Of a stretch of DNA of 64,000 nt, positions 1 through 8,662 are shown one piece after another. This DNA is from an uncultured Tolumonas sp. (GTDB lineage Bacteria; Pseudomonadota; Gammaproteobacteria; Enterobacterales; Aeromonadaceae), in assembly GCF_963556105.2 (NCBI RefSeq), contig NZ_OY829944.1, positions 688,501 to 752,500 on the forward strand, read 5' to 3'. Every line of letters begins with the position of its first letter. The first letter of the stretch is position 1. The notes below the pieces were generated by a model. The model did not search any database. It was not told where the DNA came from and saw only the letters and a list, made by a program, of their open reading frames with translations. Both the position numbers and the translations under genes were made by a program.

Positions 1-11
1 TTAATATTCAT
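1..11 (-). CDS. pilP: Start of pilP (partial, cut by window edge)
   Basis: An ATG on the minus strand at 11..9 overlaps the pilO stop codon in an ATGA arrangement, and the frame reads Met-Asn-Ile to the window edge. In known pilMNOPQ operons the gene after pilO is pilP, a lipoprotein linking the PilN/PilO inner-membrane complex to the PilQ secretin. Only three codons are visible, so the assignment rests on operon order and translational coupling. Confidence 0.4.
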
Positions 12-670
12 TTCTTCACCGTTCCTTTATGCTGTTGTTTATTCTTCACTTTTTGTTCAGGATCATAGCGATAAGTCTTTGCTTGAACAGACATAATCAT
101 ATTATCGGCATTGGTAGAAGAAGTTTGGTTTTCTTGTTTGTTTTTATTAACAGTTTCTTTAGTTACAGTAAAACTACCAAGTAAAACAATTCGGGGTAAT
201 GCAGCTATATCTGCTGAAAATTGACCTAGCTGATTATATTGTCCAGAAAGATCAATACGCATAGGAAGTTCAGTATAAAACTCTTTCTTTATTTCTGGTT
301 CCCAATTTATTTTAAGTAACTTCAATCCATTATTTGTTGCAATATAGCTAATATCATCAAGCAAACCAGCAACTTCATTTTTATTTGGCAGCTGTTTCAA
401 TTGGTTTTTAAGCATTTCTTCCAATTGGATCATCTGTTGGCGATATGCATTTAGACTGCTAGCTTGAGAAGCTCGAACTTCAAACTGACTTTTTAGATCA
501 ATTTCTTTTTGTCTGGTTTTGTCTAGTTGTTTTATAGAGTCTGAAATAAGAGCATAATATCCAGCCCCTCCGATTAATGCACAAATAAAAGCTATCAAAA
601 TACATTTTGCTAGCACTGGCCATGAGGCTAAATCATTTATGTCTAAATCATTTAAGTCTTGAAAGTTCAT
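8..670 (-). CDS. pilO: Type IV pilus inner-membrane alignment protein PilO
   Basis: The 220-residue protein has the PilO layout: a short cytoplasmic N-terminus, one membrane segment at about residues 20-45, a coiled-coil region to about residue 95, and a periplasmic ferredoxin-like C-terminal part. PilO forms heterodimers with PilN and, with PilM and PilP, aligns the pilus motor with the outer-membrane secretin. It lies 17 bases after pilN in a pilM-pilN-pilO-pilP order, which strengthens the call because PilO sequences diverge strongly. Its stop codon overlaps a following ATG, suggesting coupled translation with pilP. The C-terminal tail is lysine- and glutamine-rich. Confidence 0.85.
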   Translation of the reverse strand: MNFQDLNDLDINDLASWPVLAKCILIAFICALIGGAGYYALISDSIKQLDKTRQKEIDLKSQFEVRASQASSLNAYRQQMIQLEEMLKNQLKQLPNKNEVAGLLDDISYIATNNGLKLLKINWEPEIKKEFYTELPMRIDLSGQYNQLGQFSADIAALPRIVLLGSFTVTKETVNKNKQENQTSSTNADNMIMSVQAKTYRYDPEQKVKNKQQHKGTVKK

Positions 671-687
671 ATTACGTCCCTGTGCTC

Positions 688-1257
688 TTATTGTTTTGGA
701 GCGGGATTAGAATTACTGCTATTCAATACATTGAAACGCATTGAAAACTCGCTCAACCTCATGAGTGCAGAGTCATTGGCAAAGATAGAGTTTATTGTCG
801 TTTGTCCTAACCACCCGCTAGCATCAATTAATCTCATAGTGCTTGCAACTCGGTTATAGGCTTCTGCCTTTCCGACTATGTCAATCTGAGATTCATCAAC
901 GTTCATTGATTGTAGATATACACCATTTGCTATAACAACAGGAAGGTCATTAAACAATTTAACAGACACATTCCGGCTTTGTTGCAAGGTATCAATCAGT
1001 TTCATTCGATTGACAAGAGACTGCTTCTGAGTTTTTATTTCATTTATCTGGCCAATTTGTGTATCCAGAATAGCAATCTCGTGTTGGAGGAACTGATTTC
1101 GCTGATTTTGAGCACTAATCTGTTGATTAAAATATTGATTCACTGCAAATACAACTGCTGCAGCTATAGCACAAGTAATGCCAAGTAAAATGAAAAAAGC
1201 CTGTTTTTGGCGTTCTTTAGCTGATTCGCGCCATGGCAGGAGGTTTATATTTGACAT
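688..1257 (-). CDS. pilN: Type IV pilus assembly protein PilN
   Basis: The 189-residue protein starts with the conserved cytoplasmic motif INLLPWR at residues 4-10, the PilN segment that docks into the actin-like protein PilM. A single membrane helix follows at about residues 22-43, then a coiled-coil and a periplasmic ferredoxin-like domain. PilN works with PilO at the inner membrane to transmit events from the pilus motor. The start codon lies inside the 3' end of pilM (13-base overlap), so translation of the two is probably coupled. Length and motif are typical of the family. Confidence 0.93.
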   Translation of the reverse strand: MSNINLLPWRESAKERQKQAFFILLGITCAIAAAVVFAVNQYFNQQISAQNQRNQFLQHEIAILDTQIGQINEIKTQKQSLVNRMKLIDTLQQSRNVSVKLFNDLPVVIANGVYLQSMNVDESQIDIVGKAEAYNRVASTMRLIDASGWLGQTTINSIFANDSALMRLSEFSMRFNVLNSSNSNPAPKQ

Positions 1258-2315
1258 GGGGTAAAACTCCTTAACGCCAATCCAAGGGCGGTCATATATT
1301 TAGCGCCATGGCCGAAGTTATCCGCCAATTTATGTTGGTTATATAGTAGGACTGGATCTGGATGTCTGACATCCATTTCCAGTTGTAATGCCAGTTGTTG
1401 TCGTAAACCAGGAATTAAGCTACCGCCACCAGAAATAACCAACATCTCCACGGTTCGGTTACCCGATGAACTACAAAATAATTGTATATTTCGTTTTATA
1501 TGCTGTGTCAGCTGATTGATATATGAGTTGACGACATCGATGTCACTATATGAAGAAAGAGCTCCTTTTAGTTTCACATTTTCAGCTTCTTCTGGCGGCA
1601 AATTATAGAACGTAGCTAAGGAACGAGTGAGACTTGCTCCACCAAAATCTTGCAAACGAGAGTAAATTAACTCACCTTGAAAAATGATGCCAAAACTCAA
1701 TGACAATTCGCCAATATCAACTACTGCGCAAAACTTGTTCGCATCAGCAGTTAAGAGTGATTTTTCCAGAGATACAACGGCACGAGTCAAGGCATGCATA
1801 CCCACATCAACCACTTTAACTGCCAAGTCACTTTCATTGAAGACACTAATAGCACTGGCAACGGATTGGGAACGAGCAGCACAGATAAGAACATCATTGC
1901 GAGTAGGATCAGTGATGTTGGGGCCGAGGATCTCGAAATCTAAACTGACTTCATCAAGAGGGAAGGGTATGAGTTGTTCTGCTTCCAGCATGACTATATT
2001 TTCATAATCAATCTGATTGATGTTGCTTGCAACTTGCGTAATTTTTGTTATTACACTTGAACCATTTACAGCTGTTGCTGCATTCTTGTACTTACCGGGT
2101 AACATCTTCAGCAATTGTTTAAATGCTTGTGATATTCGGTCCACATCCTGCAGTTGAAAATCTCTGATAGCACCTTTAGGGGTTGCTATTTCTGCCCATG
2201 CATCAATGGAAAACTTATCTGCATTACCTGAAACAGCAACTGCTTTAATAGTGCTGCTACCGAAATCGACCCCTAGCATGGGGGTGTTCGTGCTCTTTTT
2301 AATTAACCTGAACAT
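1245..2315 (-). CDS. pilM: Type IV pilus biogenesis ATPase-like protein PilM
   Basis: An actin/FtsA-fold cytoplasmic protein of 356 residues. The phosphate-1 motif GVDFGSSTIKAV is near the N-terminus, a second phosphate loop AVVDIGELSLSFG lies mid-protein, and the adenosine motif LVISGGGSLIPG is near the C-terminus. PilM binds nucleotide and the PilN N-terminus. I chose the ATG at 2315 because the protein then begins MFRLIKK directly before the first motif, as in homologues. In-frame starts at 2327 and 2360 exist but add residues unlike the family. It is the first gene of the pil operon and is divergent from mrcA across about 175 bases that must hold both promoters. Confidence 0.93.
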   Translation of the reverse strand: MFRLIKKSTNTPMLGVDFGSSTIKAVAVSGNADKFSIDAWAEIATPKGAIRDFQLQDVDRISQAFKQLLKMLPGKYKNAATAVNGSSVITKITQVASNINQIDYENIVMLEAEQLIPFPLDEVSLDFEILGPNITDPTRNDVLICAARSQSVASAISVFNESDLAVKVVDVGMHALTRAVVSLEKSLLTADANKFCAVVDIGELSLSFGIIFQGELIYSRLQDFGGASLTRSLATFYNLPPEEAENVKLKGALSSYSDIDVVNSYINQLTQHIKRNIQLFCSSSGNRTVEMLVISGGGSLIPGLRQQLALQLEMDVRHPDPVLLYNQHKLADNFGHGAKYMTALGLALRSFTPCQI

Positions 2316-2491
2316 AGAGGCATCCATGCGGTTGTTGTTAAAATAGGCGCAGTACGCCAAAAAGTGCTTTAACTATAGCGGTAAGGTTAGATTTTGGCGA
2401 TACGAATGTGTCCTTCAATTCTCTCGAATTTGAAGCAGATAACACTATATACTGCATGCCCATAGGTTCTTGGATGGCGGATACTCAAGTT

Positions 2492-5053
2492 ATGTTTAAA
2501 TGGTTTAAGCGATTGTTATGGTTATTGCTCTTATTGTTGTCAGTTGGTATCGCCGCTGTCGCCGCTTTTTATTTTCATCTTGAGAAAGATTTACCCGATG
2601 TATCGATGTTAAGAGATACAACGTGGGAAACACCATTAAGAGTCTATAGTGCTGATGGTGTCTTGATGTCTGAGTTCGGTGATGTGAAAAGAATCCCGTT
2701 ACAGCTTGAGCAAATTCCTCTCCAAATGAAGCAAGCTTTTTTGGCGATAGAAGATTCGCGTTTTTATGAACATCCTGGTATCGATTTAATCGGTATTGCA
2801 CGCGCTGGCGTTGTTTGGGCCGTTTCAGGCCGAATGCAGCAGGGCGCGAGTACTATTACACAGCAAGTTGCTCGAAACTTTTTCCTGAGTCGTGAAAAAA
2901 CTCTGCTTCGAAAAATTAAGGAAGTATTTTTAGCTTGGCGGATTGAAAGAGAATTATCGAAAGGTGAAATTCTTGAGCTGTATTTGAATAAAATTCCGCT
3001 GGGATATCGCTCATACGGGGTTGGTGCTGCGGCGCAGGTTTATTATGGTAAGACGGTTGATCAGCTAACACTAGGAGAAACCGCTGTTATTGCTGGTTTA
3101 CCTAAAGCGCCATCCATGCTGAACCCTATTCGTTCGCCGCAACGGGCGTTAGCCCGGCGTAATCTGGTTTTAGCCAGAATGTTACAGCTTGGTATGATCA
3201 AAGATAATGAATACCAAAAGGCAGTTGCTGAACCTATTATTACGCATTATCACGGTACCGATGTTGGTTTGGATGCGCCCTATCTGGCTGAAATGGTCAG
3301 AAAATTTATGTTGGATAAATATGGCGAAGAGTCTTACAGCAAAGGTTATCAAGTTTATACCACGCTGAGTTCAACACAGCAGCAAGCTGCTCAATCGGCC
3401 GTCTTTAAAGGTTTGTTGGATTATGATATTCGTCATGGGTATCGAGGTGTTGAAAAACATCTTTGGTCAAAAGGCGAAGCTTGGAACAGTGAGCAAATTA
3501 CCAATTACCTTAATGATTTACCTAGTTATGAGCCATTTGAGCCGGCTATTGTAACTGCGGTGAATAATAAAGAGGTAACCGTGGTTGTAAAAGGGGGGCT
3601 TGATGCGACTATTCCGTGGGATGGTTTGAAATGGGCTCGTCCATTTATCAGTGATGAGAGACAAGGTGCTGCACCTCGGAAAGCGGCAGATATCCTGCAA
3701 GTCGGCGATCAGATCTGGGTTTGGCAAGATGAAAACAGTGATGAGCTTCGGTTAGCTCAAATTCCTGATGCTAATGCGGCTTTCGTTGCTTTAAATCCTA
3801 AAAATGGCGCCATTCAAGCACTAGTTGGTGGTTTTAGTTTCGATATCAGCAAATTTAACCGTGTTGATCAGGCTCGTCGGCAAGTCGGGTCAAATATTAA
3901 GCCATTTATCTATTCTTCTGCACTGGCGAATGGCTTTACTTTAGCTTCTATTATCAATGACGCACCAATTACACAGTGGGATGGTGGAACATCGGGTTGG
4001 AGCCCTAAAAACTCACCGCCGGAATACGATGGCCCGATCCCTTTACGTGAAGCGCTCGCACGTTCTAAAAATGTGGTCACCGTACGGTTACTGCGTAGTG
4101 TTGGGATTGATAATGTTTTGAGCCATTTACATTTATTTGGTTTTCCTGACAGTAGCTTACAACGCAATGAATCTATTTCTTTGGGGACGGCGGAATTTAC
4201 CCCGTTAGAACTTGTAAGTGGTTATGCTGCGTTCGCAAATGGTGGTTTTAAGGTAACACCTTATTTTATCGATCATATTGAAGATGCAACGGGAAATCTC
4301 ATCTATGAAGCTACACCATCTATAGCTTGCGCGGGTTGCGGTAAATTAGCAGAAGCGGGTCTGGATAAACCAGATGCTTATAAAGATGAATTAGGTGATT
4401 GGCATAGCCAATGCCCGATAGATCCGGTTACACAACAGAACCAAGCGCCTCGTATTATAAGTACAGCAAATGCGTTTTTGATCACAGAAGCATTGCATTC
4501 GGCTATATATGGTGGTGCGGATCGAGGGTTAGGCGGCTGGATGGGTACAGGGTGGCGAGCAGCCAAAGAGCTAAAACGAGGTGATTTAGCAGGAAAAACA
4601 GGTACAACAAACGAAGCTAAAGACGCCTGGTTCAGCGGCTTTACTCCGAATATTGTTGCTACAGCCTGGGTTGGTTTTGATGATCATCGTCGCGCATTAG
4701 GCCGCAGTATCGCAGGGAATGAGTTTGGGGCCAGTGCTGCGCAACCGATCTGGATTGAATATATGAAAGTTGCTTTGCATGGTATTCCAGATCGTAAGTT
4801 GAATCAGCCCGATGATATTGTGACCATGCATGTCAATAATTACTCTGGATTAGCAATGGCCGGATCTTCACCTGGCGGCCGAGAGGAGTTTTTTGAGAAA
4901 GGTAGTGAGCCATCTGCTACGGGTCAGCAAGAAAGTGTGTTGTTTGATAATGGTGATATTAAGAATACACCTCAGCAAACACCATCAACCCCAACATCTA
5001 CTGCAGATCCTACATCCCCGAGAGGTGCTGCAGGTCCAGATGATATTTTTTGA
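2492..5053 (+). CDS. mrcA: Penicillin-binding protein 1A, bifunctional glycosyltransferase/transpeptidase
   Basis: An 853-residue class A PBP that polymerises and cross-links peptidoglycan in the periplasm. A membrane anchor follows MFKWFKRLL. The GT51 domain shows EDSRFYEHPG with the catalytic Glu, then QGASTITQQ, KEVFLAWRIE and LNKIPLG. The transpeptidase domain shows SNIK (serine near residue 467), SKN and KTGTTNEAKD. A Ser/Thr/Pro-rich tail ends the protein. The start at 2492 was chosen because it places the signal anchor at the N-terminus; an open frame extends upstream to 2408 without family-like sequence. Divergence from pilM is the same as for E. coli mrcA and hofM. Confidence 0.96.
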   Translation: MFKWFKRLLWLLLLLLSVGIAAVAAFYFHLEKDLPDVSMLRDTTWETPLRVYSADGVLMSEFGDVKRIPLQLEQIPLQMKQAFLAIEDSRFYEHPGIDLIGIARAGVVWAVSGRMQQGASTITQQVARNFFLSREKTLLRKIKEVFLAWRIERELSKGEILELYLNKIPLGYRSYGVGAAAQVYYGKTVDQLTLGETAVIAGLPKAPSMLNPIRSPQRALARRNLVLARMLQLGMIKDNEYQKAVAEPIITHYHGTDVGLDAPYLAEMVRKFMLDKYGEESYSKGYQVYTTLSSTQQQAAQSAVFKGLLDYDIRHGYRGVEKHLWSKGEAWNSEQITNYLNDLPSYEPFEPAIVTAVNNKEVTVVVKGGLDATIPWDGLKWARPFISDERQGAAPRKAADILQVGDQIWVWQDENSDELRLAQIPDANAAFVALNPKNGAIQALVGGFSFDISKFNRVDQARRQVGSNIKPFIYSSALANGFTLASIINDAPITQWDGGTSGWSPKNSPPEYDGPIPLREALARSKNVVTVRLLRSVGIDNVLSHLHLFGFPDSSLQRNESISLGTAEFTPLELVSGYAAFANGGFKVTPYFIDHIEDATGNLIYEATPSIACAGCGKLAEAGLDKPDAYKDELGDWHSQCPIDPVTQQNQAPRIISTANAFLITEALHSAIYGGADRGLGGWMGTGWRAAKELKRGDLAGKTGTTNEAKDAWFSGFTPNIVATAWVGFDDHRRALGRSIAGNEFGASAAQPIWIEYMKVALHGIPDRKLNQPDDIVTMHVNNYSGLAMAGSSPGGREEFFEKGSEPSATGQQESVLFDNGDIKNTPQQTPSTPTSTADPTSPRGAAGPDDIF

Positions 5054-5075
5054 GTGTTTTTTAGCCTTTATGAGA

Positions 5076-5113
5076 AATTGAGACCTATTTCATATGTGAA
5101 GTTGGTCTCAATT
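5076..5113 (+). terminator. Terminator hairpin after mrcA
   Basis: A ten-base stem (AATTGAGACC with GGTCTCAATT) encloses a second small stem TTCA/TGAA and is followed by GCTTTT. It lies 23 bases after the mrcA stop. The T run is short, so termination may be incomplete. Confidence 0.6.
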
Positions 5114-5190
5114 GCTTTTCCCTGAATTTAGACAAATAATGTTTGCTCATGTAAAGAGTGCGGGCAAAGACGTTAGTCAGGGAAAAAATT

Positions 5191-7470
5191 ATGAATTATC
5201 GTAAAAGTAAATTGGCTTTATTGGTTGCAGGAACCTTAATTGCTGGTTGTGGTGGTGGTGGAACTGATATTAGCGGGGGAGGTTCTGGTGGTTCTAGCGG
5301 AACAGGGTCTGGCACCTCTGGAAACGGAACAACAACTACTGCATATACTTTATCTGTTGAAACATGTAGTAATTCAACCGCTACTGCGTGCAATACAATT
5401 ACAGAGTTATCGCTACAGAATACAAACTACGTGGCCTCTAGGCTTGTCGATGCCAGTGGTCAGCCTGTTTCTGGAAAAGTTATTACACTTACAACAGATC
5501 GAGGCACAATCAAACCATCTTCTGGAAAACTTACAGATAGAGATGGCTATGCGGTATTTTCTCTGTCATCGGATAATTTGAGTGATGCTGGCGAGCTAAG
5601 TAATATAACTGCCACTAATACCAATGCTACATCCGTTTCTAATCCAGTTTCATATGCTGATAACGCTAATCTGGCATTTACTTTTTCAGTAGATACGTCA
5701 TCGCTTGATTCTCTGGGACGGCTCAATCAAGGCTCAACAGCAGTGCTGAATTTTGCTGTAACACTTAATAATCAGCCTTATAAGACTCCTGTGACCATTA
5801 ATTTATCATCTCCATGTAATACGGCCGGAAAGGCAGTGTTGCCTAGTTCAGTTACGACAGATTCTAGCGGGCAAGCTCTCGCAAGTTATAAAGGTTCTGG
5901 TGATGACGGGGTTTGTTTAACAAATGATACTATTACAGCTAAGTTGTCATCAGAAAATCAGCAGTCACAGATTATATCCAATTATCCGGCACCAAGCAGT
6001 ACCATTATTGCCAGCACTCCCTCACCGGAGTTCATCGCTCTCAAAGGATATAACAGTTCAAATTCTGATGTGAAATTTACTCTCAAAAATAGCATGGGAA
6101 CGCCTGTAGCAGGTAAGCAAGTTGATTTTTCATTTGCATTGCCAGCTATGGCCAATAGTGCGGGTTATAAGCTGGAGCAATCTTATGCCACGACTGATGA
6201 TAATGGAACCGTAACAGCGACAGTGAACGCGGGTACCATACCTGTTCCTGTAGCCGTTATAGCAACACTTCATGAGAATACGAATATTCATACAGCTTCA
6301 TTACCGATAGCGGTTGGCACTGGTTATCCAGACTCAGATAGTTTCAGCTTCTCTGCGGATGTTTATTCTATCGAAGGGCAGAATTACGATGGTTCTAAGG
6401 CAATAATTACCATGCGGTTAGCGGATCGTTTTAATAACCCGATACCTGATGGCACAAAGGTTTATTTTACGACAGAAGGAGGTTCTATTAAGGGGGATCT
6501 GACTGATGCCTCGGCCGGTTCGACACCAGATTGTATCACTAAAGACAGTACTTGTACGGCAACGCTGACATCAATGAATCCTCGTCCGAAAGATGGACGT
6601 ATTACAGTGTTGGTATATACCGAAGGTGAAGAGTCTTTTGAAGATCAGAATGGGAACGGTATTCTTGATGCAGATGATTATGTCGATGGAGAGTTGTTAT
6701 TTGATGATCCAGTGAGTACAACATATGTAAATGGGTCAGGGCATGGAGACAGCGAACCCTATCTGGATATAAACAATACTGGGGTATATGCATCAGGTAA
6801 ATCGTTTGTTGATCTGAATAAAGATGCTGCCTGGAATAACTATGATGGCGTATATCATGGGTTAGCATGTGATGACGTATTAGTTGCTGATGGTACATGC
6901 GATAGACATACTATACAATTGTATATTAATCATGAGTTTATTCTTAGTTCTATTAAAAATAATTCTGGATTTTTTGTAGAACAATGGAACGGTTCTAAAT
7001 GGATTAAGGCTACCAGTCCATTGGATGTTTCTGTTGTTGGTTACTACCGATTCCTGCCAGTAAATATTGCGACTGATGGAAAAACATATAACCCGTTACC
7101 TAGTGGAGCTAAAATTAGCGTAGCGACTACGAACGGTGGGGATATTTCCAATGGTATGCCCGGCGGGTTTATTCCTGGCACTCCGGCTCAGGAAAGTGAT
7201 ACTTATAATGCCTATGTTAATAATTATCCATCTATTCACCCAGGCGATAAGACTGGGCCTATAGATCTGTCAATATCAACAGATATTCCCGGCAGCATTG
7301 ATGTCGGTGCTACACGACCTTACTACTTCTATTTTGTTGTTAAGCCAGAAAGCACTCCTAATGGTAAAACAACAGGGACACTGACTATCAGCGCTACGAC
7401 AGGCGCTAGCACATCTACAGGTGCTGGTGGAACAATTAAGGCATCGTTTGATGCTAATGACAACGGTTAA
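5191..7470 (+). CDS. Surface lipoprotein with bacterial Ig-like (invasin type) domains
   Basis: A 759-residue predicted lipoprotein. The signal peptide ends in the lipobox LIAGC (Cys 20), and a Gly/Ser/Thr-rich linker runs to about residue 50. The rest looks like several Big_1/invasin-type Ig-like modules, with the recurring pattern of a variable loop, a G-K/P-V-x-x-x-x-V strand and TDxxGxATxT turns. A segment near residue 490 reads DQNGNGILDADD, a calcium-loop-like Asp/Asn pattern. I placed the start at 5191, after a good AGGGAAA ribosome site, instead of the open frame from 5158. Such proteins sit on the outer membrane and often act in adhesion, which is inference here. The gene is flanked by terminators, so it is probably monocistronic. 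Confidence 0.75.
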   Translation: MNYRKSKLALLVAGTLIAGCGGGGTDISGGGSGGSSGTGSGTSGNGTTTTAYTLSVETCSNSTATACNTITELSLQNTNYVASRLVDASGQPVSGKVITLTTDRGTIKPSSGKLTDRDGYAVFSLSSDNLSDAGELSNITATNTNATSVSNPVSYADNANLAFTFSVDTSSLDSLGRLNQGSTAVLNFAVTLNNQPYKTPVTINLSSPCNTAGKAVLPSSVTTDSSGQALASYKGSGDDGVCLTNDTITAKLSSENQQSQIISNYPAPSSTIIASTPSPEFIALKGYNSSNSDVKFTLKNSMGTPVAGKQVDFSFALPAMANSAGYKLEQSYATTDDNGTVTATVNAGTIPVPVAVIATLHENTNIHTASLPIAVGTGYPDSDSFSFSADVYSIEGQNYDGSKAIITMRLADRFNNPIPDGTKVYFTTEGGSIKGDLTDASAGSTPDCITKDSTCTATLTSMNPRPKDGRITVLVYTEGEESFEDQNGNGILDADDYVDGELLFDDPVSTTYVNGSGHGDSEPYLDINNTGVYASGKSFVDLNKDAAWNNYDGVYHGLACDDVLVADGTCDRHTIQLYINHEFILSSIKNNSGFFVEQWNGSKWIKATSPLDVSVVGYYRFLPVNIATDGKTYNPLPSGAKISVATTNGGDISNGMPGGFIPGTPAQESDTYNAYVNNYPSIHPGDKTGPIDLSISTDIPGSIDVGATRPYYFYFVVKPESTPNGKTTGTLTISATTGASTSTGAGGTIKASFDANDNG

Positions 7471-7487
7471 AGTTGTTATATAGAATT

Positions 7488-7515
7488 AAAAAGCGAGCAT
7501 TAAGCTCGCTTTTTT
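7488..7515 (+). terminator. Rho-independent terminator after the Ig-like lipoprotein gene
   Basis: Stem GCGAGC/GCTCGC with loop ATTAA, extended by flanking A:T pairs and ending in six T. It separates the lipoprotein gene from the Hfq-like gene, which therefore needs its own promoter. Confidence 0.85.
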
Positions 7516-7549
7516 GTTTACAGTAATAAACTAGAGTATAAGCTAAACA

Positions 7550-7555
7550 TATAAT
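7550..7555 (+). promoter_or_regulatory. Possible -10 box for the Hfq-like gene
   Basis: A perfect TATAAT lies 28 bases before the start codon and downstream of the preceding terminator. No convincing -35 is visible at 17 bases, so this is only a candidate. Confidence 0.4.
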
Positions 7556-7583
7556 AACCTTATTGCTTGAAGAGAGATAAAGA

Positions 7584-7940
7584 ATGACAAGCGAAAATCA
7601 GAACTATACCAGTCTTGAACAGGCGTTTTCGCTTGGCAACGGTCAGGACTCTGCGCTGAATTGGTTGCGGAAAACTCATACTAACGTGGCCATTTTTCTA
7701 GTCAGCGGTATCAAGCTGGAAGGGATCATTAGCGGTTTCGATCAATACAGTGTGCTGCTGACAGATGCACACAACAACCAACAAATGATCTATAAAGCAA
7801 AGATTTCGACCATTGCTCCTTTGGGGAATCGCGCAAGCAGCAATACATTTCAGCGCCGTCGTCCTCCTCGCTATCAGAATGAATCACACGACAATACGGG
7901 CTCATCCTCGTCTGATAATGGTGAGTCTGGAATAGTTTAA
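7584..7940 (+). CDS. Divergent Hfq-family (Sm-like) RNA-binding protein
   Basis: A 118-residue protein with a recognisable Hfq core at about residues 24-76. GQDSALNWLR matches the Hfq N-terminal helix with Gln8 and Asp9 kept. FLVSGIKLEG matches Sm1, FDQYSVLL the following strand, and MIYKAKIST the Sm2 motif YKHAIST. Compared with E. coli Hfq by my alignment, the proximal-face His57 is Ala, Phe42 is Tyr, Tyr25 is Phe, the rim RRER is RKTH, and two residues are added before Sm2. A 17-residue N-terminal extension and a long Arg- then Ser/Asp/Asn-rich tail are also unusual. The neighbours are not miaA and hflX, so this is probably a second hfq-like gene, not the housekeeping copy. Its targets are unknown. 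Confidence 0.8.
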   Translation: MTSENQNYTSLEQAFSLGNGQDSALNWLRKTHTNVAIFLVSGIKLEGIISGFDQYSVLLTDAHNNQQMIYKAKISTIAPLGNRASSNTFQRRRPPRYQNESHDNTGSSSSDNGESGIV

Positions 7941-7949
7941 GATTGGCGA

Positions 7950-7990
7950 GAAACGTGGCGTAATTTAAACAGCGCCATGTTTCCCAAATT
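7950..7990 (+). terminator. Terminator-like hairpin after the Hfq-like gene
   Basis: An eleven-base near-perfect stem (GAAACGTGGCG with CGCCATGTTTC, one G:U pair) has a 12-base loop and is followed by CCAAATTTT. It lies between convergent genes and could serve the upstream one. Confidence 0.55.
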
Positions 7991-8011
7991 TTGCTACCAA
8001 TATCAGATTAA

Positions 8012-8641
8012 TCAACACAGTTTATCAGCATTAAATCGGGTAAAAGTGTTCCAGTCTGGTTTCCCATCGATAATTAATACACAATCCATCTGTGCACTTC
8101 TTGCTGCTTGTAAGCCGATCGCTGTGTCTTCAAAAACCAGACAACGGGATGGTTGAACATTGATCTTTGCTGCTGATAATAAAAAGGTATCGGGATTTGG
8201 TTTATGATGAACTACATCATCCGCTGCGGTAATAGCCTGAAAATAAGAATGTAATCCATTGTTGGATAACACGGTATTTACATTGGCACGAACAGAACCT
8301 GTGCCAATTGCCAATGGGCGATGATGAAATAAGTGAATAACTAATTCTTTCATTGCCGGGAATACGGTTGCTTTAGATATAACCTGATGATAATAATCAG
8401 TTTTTTTCTTGGTTACTGCATCCAAATCTAAATTAAGATTTTGTTGTTCGGAAAGCAAGTTAGCTATTTTCCGGCTGGGTACACCGCCGAGGTTATAGAA
8501 CCAAGTAGCATCATAACGAAAGCCAAATATATTTGCCGCATACTCCCAGCCAGCAAGATGCAGCGGCATTGAATCAACTAAGGTGCCATCCAGATCAAAA
8601 ACAAACCCATCGTATTTTTTCAGTAAATCTTCGATTTGCAT
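8012..8641 (-). CDS. yqaB: HAD-superfamily sugar-phosphate phosphatase (YqaB type)
   Basis: A 209-residue HAD hydrolase of the beta-phosphoglucomutase-like subgroup. Motif I FDLDGTLVDS (residues 15-24) gives the nucleophile Asp16 and acid/base Asp18. Motif II is the GTGS segment, motif III the HKPNPDTF lysine, and motif IV EDTAIG. A helical cap lies between motifs I and II. The sequence resembles E. coli YqaB, which dephosphorylates fructose-1-phosphate and 6-phosphogluconate; the substrate here is inferred. The gene follows dapA on the same strand after about 20 bases, so the two are probably co-transcribed, although no metabolic link is obvious. Confidence 0.8.
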   Translation of the reverse strand: MQIEDLLKKYDGFVFDLDGTLVDSMPLHLAGWEYAANIFGFRYDATWFYNLGGVPSRKIANLLSEQQNLNLDLDAVTKKKTDYYHQVISKATVFPAMKELVIHLFHHRPLAIGTGSVRANVNTVLSNNGLHSYFQAITAADDVVHHKPNPDTFLLSAAKINVQPSRCLVFEDTAIGLQAARSAQMDCVLIIDGKPDWNTFTRFNADKLC

Positions 8642-8662
8642 GGCAAGCTTTTTCCTTAGAGG

